Shown here: piece after piece, positions 27,001 through 38,937 of the stretch
Numbering within the stretch: the stretch's first letter is position 1
Layout of the letters: each line of letters opens with the position of its first letter
Source of the DNA: Paramecium octaurelia
Lineage: Eukaryota > Ciliophora > Oligohymenophorea > Peniculida > Parameciidae
DNA: 64,000 nt
NCBI GenBank assembly: GCA_905182995.1
Contig: CAJJDP010000050.1
Span: 128,877-192,876, forward strand
Reading direction: 5' to 3'
Translations under genes and position numbers: made by a program
The notes under the pieces: model-generated
Databases searched by the model: none
What the model was told of the DNA's origin: nothing
What the model saw: the letters and a program-made list of their open reading frames with translations, nothing else

Positions 27001-28882
27001 ATAAAGCGTTTTCAGGAAGATAATTGAATTAAATAATTGAATCTAAGTTTCTTAATAAAGAATAGCCATCTCCCGGAGTTAATAAATTAAATTAAATAAG
27101 ACAAGATTCGTTTAGATCTAAAAAAGGTGTAAATTAATCAAATGAATAAGCTACAAGTAATGATTAGAGTATGGATATCAATTCTGATAGATATGTAGAC
27201 TTTGAAAAAGTTAAGACTCTTGTTTTGATGATGCAAATTTTAGAAAATAAAAACAAGGAACTGTAATATATTATAGATTAAATGAATGAGAAATGCAATA
27301 AACATATGCAAGAATTGGAAGATGCAAGAAGTCGAGCAGTATCAATTGGTACATTTAAAATTTTAAAAGAGCAATAATAATAATAATAATAATTGACATC
27401 GTAATATATTGATGGAGAATCTTCTCCTGAATAGTACGCCAAATTTAATTCATCCTAAAAAATGATTAAGCGTTAAAAAGATAACAAAAAGTTGAATTAG
27501 GCAAAGTTAATTTTTAAAGGTCCCTAGTTAGGTCAGAAAGTTAATATAGTATATGAATTTTAGAAAGTGAATGCTGGACCATAATTAGTTGAAAAAATTA
27601 AATTAAAGTAATTGCCTAAAATTAAACATTTTATGCCTTTAAAGTTACTCCTGAAACAAATCACTGTTATTTATTAGGATAGAATACAGCAGCAAAAGGA
27701 TAATCAAGCATTTAAAGATTAGGATATGGCATCATTTGTATACAGTTACTTTTTACAATAATTTGGTATAAAAAGAATAGCAGAGTAAAAGTTCTTAATT
27801 CTAATAGTTTCAGTTAAACATTATAAATAAATAGTTAGAATAAACAATTTTGCAAAGTTCTTAGGATTATTTGATGATTGTGTTAATTACTCAATAGATG
27901 AGATGAAAAAATATTTGGAGTCCTTTGATTATGTTACTAATATTTCAACTCTTGGTGTTTAAATTCCAGACCAAGATTCAGAGGTCAGATACTTTGTACC
28001 TTATGTCAGAGCATAATAATACATAGGTATGTTTGCAGATTCAAGAATGACAATAGAAGAAAAAGAGGAATTAAAAAAGGAGTTAGACTTATTAAAAGAA
28101 GTAGATACAAAAACATCAAATAGGTAGCCAATAATAGATTTTGATTAATTTATGATTCAAATGTTTGTCAAATATAAAATATTAGTAAGTAGAGCTAAAG
28201 AGTATGTTATTAATGCATTTGCTGCATGTGATTTAGGTAACAAAAATAACATATATTAACTTAGATGGCAATGGGATGTGTAATTTTGAAGAATGGTATT
28301 TATTGCTTAGACATATAGAACCTGATAGATTGACCAATGATGAGATTTCTGAAATATTCTTTACTAACGCTGATTTATTAATTAAGGGAGAGTAGAATTT
28401 TTCATTTGAAAAGTTTGCTGTCGTATGTGTTGAGTATGGATTATTTTCAGAGGAGGCACAAAATTCATTTTTATAGATAAAAGGGACAAAAACTGAAATT
28501 ATGATATAAGTACAATAATTGTTAATAGTATTGATAGTTTTAAAAATTAATTGATGGATGGGCAGGATAGAGAAAGACAATAGAATAAAGATTTGAATAG
28601 GTGACATTACTGGAAACAGAGAAAATAGATTCTTGGAGAGCGATAATCGAAACTTTAGAGAGAAAGATACTGGATTTGAAGGAACATTTGACTTAACCCG
28701 GAGTTGAAAAGAAAGTCAAGCCTCTTTTGATTGCTAATTTATTATTGAATAAAGAATCTGAAATGCTGTTAGAATTACAAGAGGATATTGATGATGATGG
28801 ATCACCAAATGGCAAGGCATTTCAATAAAATTTTGCTTCGAATGGGTCAATTCGAATACAGATGGATATTATAAAGGAATGA
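24025..28882 (+). CDS. Coiled-coil EF-hand protein with TSNAXIP1-like N-terminal region
   Basis: Once the assembly duplication is discounted, exons joined by introns 24392-24413, 28237-28264 and 28510-28537 give about 1137 residues, exactly divisible by three. Residues about 150-240 contain L-V-K-S-L-K-K-E-C-L-E-R-G-E-L-V, resembling the TSNAXIP1/dynein-light-chain p33 N-terminal pattern known from ciliary proteins (resemblance by eye only). Long coiled coils follow, with a Gln run encoded by repeated TAA near 26010. Near residue 940 is a canonical EF-hand loop D-L-D-G-N-G-M-C-N-F-E-E, split by intron 28237-28264, so Ca2+ binding is likely. A ciliary or cortical role is inference. As deposited the gene contains an N and an out-of-frame duplicate, so automatic annotation would break it. 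Confidence 0.78.
24795..27525. repeat. Exact 1365-bp direct duplication flanking a single N (assembly artefact)
   Basis: 24795-26159 reappears at 26161-27525 with no difference I could find, separated only by the n at 26160. The duplicate lies inside one gene. Reading the gene with a single copy keeps one frame throughout, whereas keeping both copies plus the N shifts the frame. This is the signature of two overlapping contig ends joined without merging. Confidence 0.93.
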
Positions 28883-28901
28883 TGAATTAAAATTAATATA
28901 T

Positions 28902-30176
28902 ATGTTTTCATCACTATCTGCTGGTTATGATGATTTATGGAAGGCCATAATTCGACCTCCAAGAGATAACGAGTATACTCAGTAGGATTTAGGTAAGATC
29001 CGTGTCTTTACATAGGCCCAAGTCAATTTAAAATATAAGGAGTATTGATTAAGAGAACTGACTTCCAAATCAAAAATAAAAGAGGACTAAAATTGGAATG
29101 TTCATTTTTTGAGCCAATTAAAAAACCATGTGAGTAATTGCCTTGTGTAATATACTTGCATGGTAATAGCAGTAGTAGATTAGAATGCTTATCCTCTTTG
29201 GATGGACTTCTATAAGTAATCTGATAGATAAATATAACAAGCAATTTATCTAAGTGTTTAGTTTTGATTTTGCTGGTTGTGGTAAATCGGAAGGTGAATA
29301 TATATCCCTAGGTTGGTATGAGAGAGATGATGTTGAAATAGTAGTGGACTGGTTACGTTAAAGCAACAAAGTCTCTACTATAGGATTATGGGGACGATCT
29401 ATGGGAGCAGTTACTGCTTTAATGCATGCAGATAGAGACCCGAGTATTGCTGGTTTAGTTTTGGATAGTGCATTTTCAAATTTAAAGACTTTGGCAGAAG
29501 AATTGGCAAAGCAATATGCTCAAAAAGTGCCCTCTTTTGCTATCTCAGCTGGATTGTCAATGATAAGGAAAACAATTTAATCGAAGGCAAATTTTGATGT
29601 TGAAAATATCAATCCACTCAAGAATCATGTTTCTAAGGCCTTTATTCCTGCATTTTTTATTGCTGCCGATGAAGATACTTTTGTGTTGCCTCATCACACT
29701 AAGAAATTACATGAAGCTTATGCAGGAGATAAAAATATTGTACTTGCTTTTTATTTTATTTTAAATAGTCTATAGTTCCTGGTGATCATAATTCCAAGAG
29801 GCCATCCTATGTGATGAACTCAATAGCAATTTTCTTTTATAACACTCTATAAGTGAAGCATTTAGTTCCTGAATATAAAGTATTTTTATATTAGTATTAT
29901 AAATAGCCAGTTGTAGAGAAAATAGACAACGACTTCTAAAATGATGAGGCTAACTTTCTAAATAGTTATCATAACCCTGTTGGAAATGCATTCTAAGTTT
30001 AGGGAGCTATGAATGATTTTGAGGATGATGAAGATTTAAGAAAAGCCATAGAGGAAAGCCTAAAAATTACTAATTCCGACTCTAACCAATAAAATTAAGA
30101 AAACGCTTAAAATAGGCCATAGATTTAACTACCTTATGACATAGAAAAAGTATTAGAAGATGATAGTACGCATTGA
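28902..30176 (+). CDS. Alpha/beta hydrolase with C-terminal ubiquitin-interacting motif
   Basis: Serine hydrolase of the ABHD17/S9-S33-like fold, about 398 residues. The fold is marked by Y-L-H-G-N-S-S-S-R (oxyanion loop), F-S-F-D-F-A-G-C-G-K-S, the nucleophile elbow G-R-S-M-G, a probable acid in A-D-E-D-T-F and the catalytic His in P-G-D-H-N. Near residue 350 lies D-D-E-D-L-R-K-A-I-E-E-S-L-K, an almost perfect ubiquitin-interacting motif (acidic patch, Leu, Ala, Ser-Leu). The core enzyme probably cleaves esters, thioesters or small peptides; the UIM suggests recruitment to ubiquitylated partners (inference). Introns: 28993-29015, 29216-29241 (ends AAG) and 29740-29768; the joined frame is divisible by three. 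It starts 20 bp after the preceding stop. Confidence 0.88.
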
Positions 30177-30190
30177 AAACATGATTAAGA

Positions 30191-31289
30191 TCATTCGTTT
30201 AATTTATCAACTATTTCACATAATACTTATGAGGTTTATCTGAATTGTTTTGGTATTTAGGATAATTATCCTAATCTTTGTTCTATATTATCCAATTCTT
30301 CATGAGGTTTGAATCTTTGCATAGCCAAAGTAGATACTGATAGTTTTTGTTCCTCCTCTCTCATTCCCAATTATTCTCTTAACTTTGAAATTTCACTTTC
30401 CTCTATCAAAATCTAAGATCAATCCCTATATATATATACATTATCGCTCATTCTTTTGATTGCGTTTAACTTATTTTATAGTAACAGATTCTCAATTGCT
30501 TCAATCATATATGTGATATCATCCAATAAGGACAGATCAAATTTGTCTATCATTCTTTATTCTCCATTGATGTATTGTATCTCTCGAATACAACACATTT
30601 TGGCTATGTCCTAAAAATCTACTAAATCATCAGCTGATTATTTTAATAAGATCTTTTTTAAATTCTTTTTCATACCGATTAAATTTTTTACTACTTAAAA
30701 CATCTTTCTTGAATTATTTAAATATTCCTAAAATATAATTTAATCTCTGTACTTTTAATTAATGTAAATTATGTATTAAATTAAATATTTATTTACTAAA
30801 ATTAATGTATTGCTAAGCATAAGGATTCTTTATGGTTTGCAAAATCGAATATTATTTTTTTTATTCCTACTATTCTTTGACTTTCTTAAATCTTTATATT
30901 AAAGTTTGGCTTTCTAGTTTCATTATTTCTGTTTCAGTACGAATTTTTTTCATTACAGCCTATTTTGTTGGCTATTTAGATTTCCTAATCGAATGAAGAT
31001 GATCTAAGTAATCATGCAAATTTTATTCATCACTTCTCTATATTCTAGGAGTAAGCATAGGTAACAGTTTTTATCTAGAAGTTAATGAACTTTCTGCGTT
31101 AATGCTACTCTCATTTCCAGGCAAAGCAGTAATATTGAGAGGAGGAATTTTACTTGAATTTCCTTCTCTTATACGAGACACCGATTAAAATCTTTATATT
31201 GGTCTCAAAGAAGAGGATTTATGAGCAGTGATGGTTTCTGAATGTTTGAATGTTGGAAGCACTAGGTGATTTTTATATATGAGACTCAT
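30191..31289 (-). CDS. Coiled-coil protein of unknown function
   Basis: Not recognised. About 348 residues from M-S-L-I-Y-K-N at 31289 to V-D-K-L-N-E before TGA at 30193-30191. Ser/Pro-rich N terminus (about 90 residues), then Lys/Gln-rich helical sequence, a block with A-K-M-C-C-I-R-E-I, and a Glu-rich coiled tail. Two introns are required, 30728-30752 and 30413-30439; the second removes an in-frame TGA. Spliced length is exactly divisible by three. It converges with the hydrolase gene, with 14 bp between the two stop codons, so mature 3' ends must overlap or be extremely short. Confidence 0.72.
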
Positions 31290-32240
31290 TAAAAATTATA
31301 TAATTTTTATCTTCTCTTTATTCTTACTTTATTTAATATACTCATATATTCACTGAATTTCAACTTATTATAACTCTTGATATTTTGTGATCCTACTCCT
31401 CCATTATTCACCAAATATTGATAAACAGTTTTTTTTATCAAATTCTTAATGATCAATTATTTTACCTAAGTTGTTGCTTGATCAAAAAAGCTAACCTCGA
31501 TGGATATATACATTTAGCCTATTTTATATCGATATCAAATTCATTTTTTATCTAATTAAACCCATAAAGAAATTTTGAACGAATTGGAATACATATAATA
31601 TAATTAAAAGGGAAAAGATTGAAATACCAATTTCCATAAAACTTAACTTAATAGTTGACTGGAAAGTAATATTTCATATAAAAATATGAATATCAATTAA
31701 CAATAGTTATTATTAATTAATAACATTTAAAAATATTCTAAATATTTATCAACTCCTTTTTATCTAAAACATGCTTCTTTTTCTGTGATTGAAACAATCA
31801 ACCTAGCGTGTTGAATTAATGAAATCTAAATTTTCATTCAAATTCAATGATTCTCAACAATATAAACTTTTAATATATCTTAATCAAGCTTAAAATATTT
31901 ATGAGAATTAAATAATAATCACTGTTTGGTTGATTATTTTTATTAGACAAAGTCATATGTAAATTAAGATAAAATTAGATTCTAGGATAATCCCCAAGCT
32001 AATTAAAAGTTATTATATCATCTAAGTATTTTAGAAAGTCTGCTATAATTGTATTCCATAATTATTATTAGAAAGCATAACATAAATAAAGTAGATAATT
32101 CATTTTATACACAAATCTAAACTGAATCCTAGAATTATGAAACCTTTACTTTTTATATTATGTATGATGACACTCTTAAAATATGAAAAAAATGAGGAAA
32201 ATTAAATTTAATTTATAAAAATTATTGATGTAAATTGTTG
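31290..32240. other. Spacer of about 950 bp with no feature seen
   Basis: A+T-rich spacer between two minus-strand genes. I checked both strands with TGA as the only stop. Frames are short and lack intron-compatible continuation, and I see no RNA gene or repeat. Confidence 0.5.
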
Positions 32241-35200
32241 TCATAAAGGTTGATCTGCATCAGATACTTCTTCCTTATTAATAGATTACTACTAAATTAA
32301 ATTTATGAATTTTTTACAAATATTCCAACGCTGTTAAATAACTTATCTTCCATTTGTTCTGCCACTGGATCATCAGGCAGTTTTTCATCCTCCTCAGCTT
32401 AAATTTACAAAGGTTTACTTTAGACTAAGGCAGGATTAGTAAATTTGTCATGATCAGTACCATCCTCAAACTTTTCATCACCATATCCATCCAATTCATC
32501 CCCATTCATTGATCTAACAACTTATGCTTCATTCTCTCTTTATACATCTTATGACACTTGTTATTTTAGTTATTGCTTCTCATTTTTTTATTAATTCTCT
32601 AGTTCTCTTTCTTTTCTCTTATCTTCTAGAATCTTTCTACCTTCCTCTTTCTGTTATTTCTTTTTGTATGCTTTTTGAATTTTAACTGCTACATCATCAA
32701 GCTCTTGTTACTCTTTTAATTTCAAATCTTCCTCCTTCTTTTTCAAGTCCTCAATTCTCTTTTCTTCTTTGAGTTCTTCTAATAATTTCTTCCCTTCTGA
32801 TTTATTTTTTTTGTGTCTGTAAGCACCTTATATTCTTGATGCTGCCATATTAATTTCTTCTTCCTTAGCTTTAATTTCTTTTTTAACTTCTAATTAATCA
32901 TCTAGCTCTTATTCAAATTCAAAGTCATAATCATCCTCATTATTTTTTTTATCTTTTTTATCCTTAGACCCTTTTTTATTATTTTTAGAGATTGAATCTC
33001 TTTCATTCCTTTTGCTTTCCAACAACTATTTAGTTTCATCAGGCTGCTTTTTATCTTTAGACTAATTTTTCAAAGCATTTTCCTCCTCCTCTTTCTTTTA
33101 TTTCTCTTCCCTCTCCTTCTACCTTCTTATTCTATCCTCTTCTTTTTGCTTTTAATCATTAACGAACTTTTCTCTCTTTTTTTATTCTAACAATGCTTTA
33201 GCCTCTGCAATTTGTTTCTTTTTTTAATATGCTAGTTATATCTTCAAAGCAGCATCCTCTTCCTCTTTTAATAGTTTTTCTTTCTCTTCTTATTCCTTTA
33301 ATAATCTTTACCTTTCTAATTCTTCTTATTCCTTTTTGGCCTACAATTCAGCTAAATATTATTCCTTTTCTTTTTTTTTCTATTCCAATATTTTCTTACC
33401 CTCTTCTTTCTACTTCTTCTGTTTATATGCATTTTATATAAGTAATGCCTTCTCTTCTTCCTCTTTTCTTAATTATTCTTCATATATCCTTTATTCCTCT
33501 TCTTTCTATTTTTATTTTTATTCCTCCTCTTACCTTTTCCTTTCCTCTTCCTATCGTCTTAATTCATCCTATTTCTTTTTTTATTCTTCCAAAATTCTCT
33601 TTTACTCTTCCTCCTGTCGTTTTTTCTCCTCTTATTATTTCTTCAATTACAATTCCTACTTCTTCTTCTTTTCTTTTTCTTCCATGTATTATCTCTTCTT
33701 TTCTTTCTACTACTCTAGAATCTTTTTACCTTCCTCCTTTTACTTTTTCTTTTTATAAGCAAGCTATATCTTCATGGCAGCATCCTCCTAATCTTCGAGG
33801 TCTTCTTATGGCTTTACTTAATAATCATCAAATTATTCCTAATACTCTACTTCAGCATCCTCCTTTTTATCCTATTGTTCTACTTCATCTGAATTCTTAT
33901 CTTCATCTCTCTCAAAGTAATCATCATAATTTTCCTCTTCTTCATTGAGCTTTTTATTTTCTTTTGCAGGTTATTGATTAGGATCATTGTCAATAATTTA
34001 AGATGAATTTCTGGCATGACTTCTCATTTTAGCCTGCTTGGAAGTATCTGAATTCTAGGTTTATATCTTAATATAATCATTAGGACTGTCTTATTTTTAA
34101 GTATTTGGAGGAGAATTTTATTTTTATTATTTTTCCAATTGCATTTAGCGATTCACCTTATAGTCATCTCTAAAGAACTGCTCCCATTATAATTAAACTA
34201 AGTCCCTATATACTTAATAGATGTGTATGAATAATTAATCCTTTTACAACTCAGTAATTGATATTTGTGACTCTATAATTAATTATTCAAATTATCTTAT
34301 ATTGATGTATTCTTAAGTTTAAAATTTCTACTTAAATTTCCTTGTCAATTCTTCCTTATTTTTTAGTAAAGTCTATGAATAGGATAAATACTGTATTTAC
34401 TTTTCGAACTTCTTAATAAATAGATGATCCATCATAAGTGATGTATTCTTGAATAAGAGACAATATCATATTTTTGAATCTATTGGCACTTATCATTTTT
34501 TGAATTGGTTAATCATATCCATCAGTTTTGAGCAATGCCTTTGCGAATTTTTAAGCCTTGACTGCATCCATATCTAATTAGTTCTTTAAAAACTCAATAA
34601 CTCCATTCTCATTTAATCTGCCCTTATTCAAAGTAGACAATTTCTAAAATGATTCGAATTTAATACTTCCTTAAATTTAGCAAAGGGTATGTTATCCAAA
34701 TACAATTGACAGCGTATTTCATCAGCATAACATTGCGCTAATTCTTAATCTAGTAGAATAGAATCTGTACTATTATTTTACCTTAATTGTTCTTATTACT
34801 ATTGAAACTATGCCATTTGTTATTATTAAGAATGAGGATTATTTTATTCCTTAGGACTATATGATTGCTATTATTATAAGTTCCTGCCTTGCTTCTATTC
34901 CAATTGTTTTCTATTGTCTGATTAAAACTTCTTCAATTGTTACTCCAACTTTTGTATTTTCTCCTTGTATTCTTCAACTAAGTAATTCAATTTGGTCCTC
35001 TCCTCTATATCCTTGTCAATCTCCTCCTAACTAATTATATATTAGCCATTAGCTCCCCTCTTCTTGAATGCTTGTAGTTTTTGATTTAATAACTAAAGAT
35101 CTCTGCCTTGCTTGTTCAATGATTTCTACTATTGCTGAACTTGATGTTCTAATTGGGTATTCCTCTCTTCATAAAGTCTATGATCATAATCAATAAGGGT

Positions 35201-36074
35201 TTTACTTGACAATCTGAACTAATTCCTAATTGTCCTTCAGATAGGTTTCATTCTATTGTTGCAAATCTTTGACAAATTCATTATTTTGAGTAGACTCCTG
35301 AGCATGACTATGATATAAATAAGTATACTTCTATTATTATTGAAGCATTTCGTCTCTTTCTTTTAGTAGTTCTCTCAATCTCTAGAGTTCTTCATAGACT
35401 TCTCTGATTTCAGCCTTGATTATGAGGTATTGCTTACATCGAGCTCTTAGAATTTACTCACTTTAGCATTTTTCTTAAAGTTTTATATTGTTATTTCCTT
35501 TTCTCTCAAGTCATTTTGTTAGTCCTTGATTTGCCTCTTCATTTAAAGAAAGAGTGATGTCTAAGAATATCAATAAGGAATTCCTACCTCAACTCCCAAT
35601 TTCATTTGCACATTTTTCAAATTACCATTATTTTGAAAATCCTCTATGATTCTCTCATATTTTTGTATGGTTTTCTATGATTAATTTGTGAGCAATACTT
35701 CCTGTTATAAAATGGTAGTCCTCAATTAATAATTATCCGTCTTCAAGTGGTTGATTTATGTTTTAGCCTAGGATAAATGCTCAAAAAGTCTTTCTTTATC
35801 AAACACTTCCATATTATTTCTAAAAAAATCAGTTTCTTGTTAAATCTATCTCGCCCTGATTTCATTCTAACCACTTTGTGGTCTCTCCTCCATCAAGTTA
35901 TTCACTTTAACCTTTTTCACACTAATTACAATAAATTAAGTTACATTTTAAATCCTTTAACAGAATTTCCATAAGGTTAATTAGAAGGCACTTTTTAACT
36001 AGGATTTTTGGCTGATTGGGCTCGAATTGCTTTCTATTAATTTGAATACAGCTATATACTTATCTTTCGGACAT
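32241..36074 (-). CDS. Large coiled-coil protein with five IQ calmodulin-binding motifs
   Basis: About 1200 residues, starting M-S-E-R-Q-K-A-I-R-A at 36074. The first 400 residues are coiled coil. A helical region (F-L-K-N-Q-L-D-M-D, then K-Q-G-R-I-D-K-E) resembles a degenerate calmodulin-like fold. The C-terminal third is Lys/Glu-rich with five IQ motifs, e.g. V-K-I-Q-K-A-Y-K-K-K, S-R-I-Q-G-A-Y-R-H-K, L-K-I-Q-L-A-Y-Q-K-K, L-I-Q-N-A-Y-K-Q-K and M-K-I-Q-L-A-Y-K-K-K, each followed by a G-K/R-K-I/L-L-E segment. IQ motifs bind calmodulin or centrin, so a Ca2+-regulated cortical or ciliary scaffold is plausible. Introns: 36034-36059, 35922-35944, 35561-35587, 35415-35437, 35178-35205, 34644-34666, 34312-34331, 34213-34247 (35 nt) and 32292-32317; 34312-34331 and 34213-34247 are the least certain. 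Confidence 0.8.
32663..33790 (-). repeat. Five spaced IQ-motif coding units in a low-complexity K/E-rich stretch
   Basis: Protein-level repeats inside the preceding gene, at about 32663-32690, 32810-32850, 33220-33255, 33420-33440 and 33755-33785. Spacing is irregular and each IQ core is trailed by a Lys/Glu-rich helix. On the plus strand the same DNA reads as TTC/TCT-rich sequence that creates spurious Ser/Phe-rich frames. Confidence 0.75.
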
Positions 36075-36172
36075 CTAAATTATTAAATTATTATATTTAT
36101 AAAGCAATTATATTTTATATAGATATTATACGATTGATCAAAGATCAAAGAGCGTTAAATAAGAAGTAAAGG

Positions 36173-36848
36173 TCATTTATTCACTTTAAAATGCACTTTT
36201 TTTTGAGAATGCTTATCATTGCTTGGCTATCCTTTTTTAAATTGGCTGTACTTCATTTCCTACTTCAAAATGCTTTTCACAGATTTATCGTCAGCACTTT
36301 GACTTCTTTGGCTTTCCATTTCTTCTTTAATCATTTCTTCCTTGTTCACTTGATGTTCGTTAATGGATTTTAACTTATCAAGTCTTTTCGAATCAAACGA
36401 CCTCAATGAGTTTTTTGGTTGGAAATCACCCAAAGGAGAATCGTTCTTTGTTTTCTTTTTCAACGAACTTTGAGAAACCATTATGTCTTCATTGGCTTCT
36501 TCAATTTTTTAAGGCATATCATCGAATTGCATAACAATCTCTGCTACCAATTAAATATCCTTATTTGATAACTATTCTGATTCTTGTTTGCTATGTATAG
36601 ATTTGTTATCAGCAAATGCAGGGGTTGATGGATCATCTATTCGAAATTGACCATGCACCCCTTTTTATTTTTGAATCGGAGATCTTCTCAATAGTCAATT
36701 ACAATAAATACAAATTTTTGTTCCTATTCTTGTTCCCCTCACTTTGATTATTGGGATCCTTTGAAGAATGAGATGTTTCTTTCATTCCTGTTGCTAACTC
36801 TGACGCCTGCTCGATTGTATTAACAGTACAACACTATGAGCTCCCCAT
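36173..36848 (-). CDS. Hydrophilic protein of unknown function
   Basis: Not recognised. About 216 residues, M-G-S-S-Q-C-C at 36848 to F-K-V-N-K before TGA at 36175-36173. Rich in Ser, Lys, Gln and Asp, with no membrane segment and no catalytic motif seen; probably mostly disordered. Gly2, Cys6 and Cys7 after the start Met would suit N-myristoylation and palmitoylation (inference). One 25-nt intron, 36687-36711, starts GTATTT and ends GAG. It is needed to continue the frame and makes the length divisible by three. Confidence 0.65.
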
Positions 36849-37027
36849 TTAATAAAACAAATAATAATCGATTAGAACTAGATAAAATATTTATAATGAA
36901 GATATATTATATTAATTAATGAGTTTCGCTTAGGATTTTTAAGAATAATTAATTATAAAAAATTCTGTTTAAATTAAACTATCAACTTTACATAAATAGG
37001 ATGAATTAATTTGAATAATATGATGTA

Positions 37028-38770
37028 TCAAACAAGGAATTCTCTAATTTATTCTACGATTTATCTATTTGCAGATTCAGCAGCATTCACTCCATTGTTT
37101 CTCATGCCCATGTTCTAGAATCCATGAGGAAGACTTTCAAATACTTTTAGTTTGATATTCTCTAATCCATTATCTTTACAATAATGAACGAATTCTACAG
37201 AGTTATCCAACAATACATCATCAGATCCCACAAAGATAACAAAATCCTTGGGAAATTGTTTTATGACTTCCTGGGGAGCTAGAATAGGAGATGCATAATA
37301 ATCATTTGGTAGATCTGATTGATTCCTAAGATAACTTTATCTACACAGCATCAAGAGTCCCATTGGTATCATTTAATCATTCATACTTTTGAGATTAGAA
37401 GGCACTACATCACAAAGATTCAAATTAACAGCAGGGTATTGCAAGACAATCTTATCTGGGACTCTTTGATTTGTCTCTATTGCTCTAATCACTATTCCCA
37501 AAGCCAAATTACCACCAGCAGAGTCTCCAATCAAGATGATATTTTTAGGTGAGATATTGAAATAGGCAGAACTAAAATGAACAATCCACATGTAATATTG
37601 CCAACAGTCATCAAGAGCCAATGGAAATGGGTTCTCCGGGGCCAAACGATAATCAATAGAGAAGACGACTGTATTGGCCAATTGATTAACCCATTTCCTG
37701 GTGTATGATTAATGAGAAAAGGAAGACATAGAGATGAATCCTCCGCCATGGATATGGATGATGATATTCTACATTGTATGTACTCCCAATTCTCCGACCT
37801 CATTTCTTGATGAAATACAACACCCCCCAAAAAAGTTTGACGACTACTACAGTTATTGTATATGTTATGTCCTTTGTATTTGAAATTCACTTTTTGTCAA
37901 ATTTCTTACGACCTACACAAAATCTTAATTAGATAATTTTTGCTTAAAGATTTACTTATGACACATAACTCTAACTCTAATGTCATAGTCATTCTGTTTC
38001 TTTCTGATTGTTCTGAATGCCACCTAATAGAGTAAATTTTTAGGAATATCAGTTGAATTTGTATTATAATGATGTAAAGTATCTAAGGTAATTTGATTGA
38101 ATAGTCTTGGAATATAGATTATTTTCTTCAGTTTCACTTATTCCAATTGTAATTTATATCCAGCTTTTACTATTTTGGATTCGTCTATAATTCTCCACAA
38201 TTGCAAAGCATGTTCGAGTGTTGGATTAGTGATTACTTCTGTGGCAGCCAAATTAGTTTCCTCTTGATTTGACAAATAATAAAGAGCCTTCAAATTTCTA
38301 ACTACACATTACATGAATTGAGATTGATATTATTTCCCAGAATTTATGTATGCGTGTCCCAAAGATACTTTTTGATAAAAATTTTTTAATTGCTATTTGA
38401 CATTCTCAGGTTCATCCAATTTGATTACCTCGATATTCGGAATATTCATATATTCTTCGTCATTAAAAATAGTATTTTTTGGTTTTTTATTGATATAAGG
38501 CAGCATCTCGGTAACTTTCTTTATTTTTTCAAGTTCAAAAGCCAATTTTATTTAGTTACCTCTGTTGTCTTCCATATCTGACAATTCATCAATTTTTGAA
38601 AGCACATCATTATAAACAATATTCAAACATCGCTTAACGAATATTTTGTTTCCATCTGAGGAATTGACTTTCTCTATAGTACTTTTGAATTGATTTAGAG
38701 TTTAAATGATTTTTTAATTATTTGTTTTCTATATGATAGCTGTTATATTGATAAATTCTTCTTCAGTCAT
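37028..38770 (-). CDS. Hormone-sensitive-lipase-like alpha/beta hydrolase
   Basis: Esterase/lipase of the HSL (GDXG) family, 580 residues in one uninterrupted frame, the longest intronless gene in this window. The C-terminal catalytic half shows the oxyanion motif I-H-G-G-G-F (about residue 340), D-Y-R-L-A-P-E-N-P-F-P and A-L-D-D (family hallmarks), the nucleophile in G-D-S-A-G-G-N-L-A (about 415), the acid in G-S-D-D-V-L (about 515) and the His in L-P-H-G-F (about 550). The N-terminal 320 residues are helical, in line with the HSL N-terminal regulatory domain found in animal lipase E; that is positional inference. It likely hydrolyses acylglycerols or sterol esters. It is divergent from the STPGR gene across 167 bp. 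Confidence 0.9.
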
Positions 38771-38937
38771 TTAATTTATTATATATTTTTATTAAAATAT
38801 CATGGATTCATAAATGCATCATCCCAAGTCCTTGACATAACCAAACATCACTCCCTCAATTAACCCAAATTGTATTTTCCAGTATTGATCCTAATGCCTT
38901 AATTACTATAATTACTATTATTAATTTATTAAATATA

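Noticed and set aside
33229-33948. Overlapping Ser/Phe/Leu-rich plus-strand frames
   Set aside because: Complement of the Lys/Glu-rich IQ-motif region; no codon or domain support.
37531-37890. 119-residue minus-strand frame
   Set aside because: Out-of-frame reading of the lipase gene, which carries all catalytic motifs in another frame.
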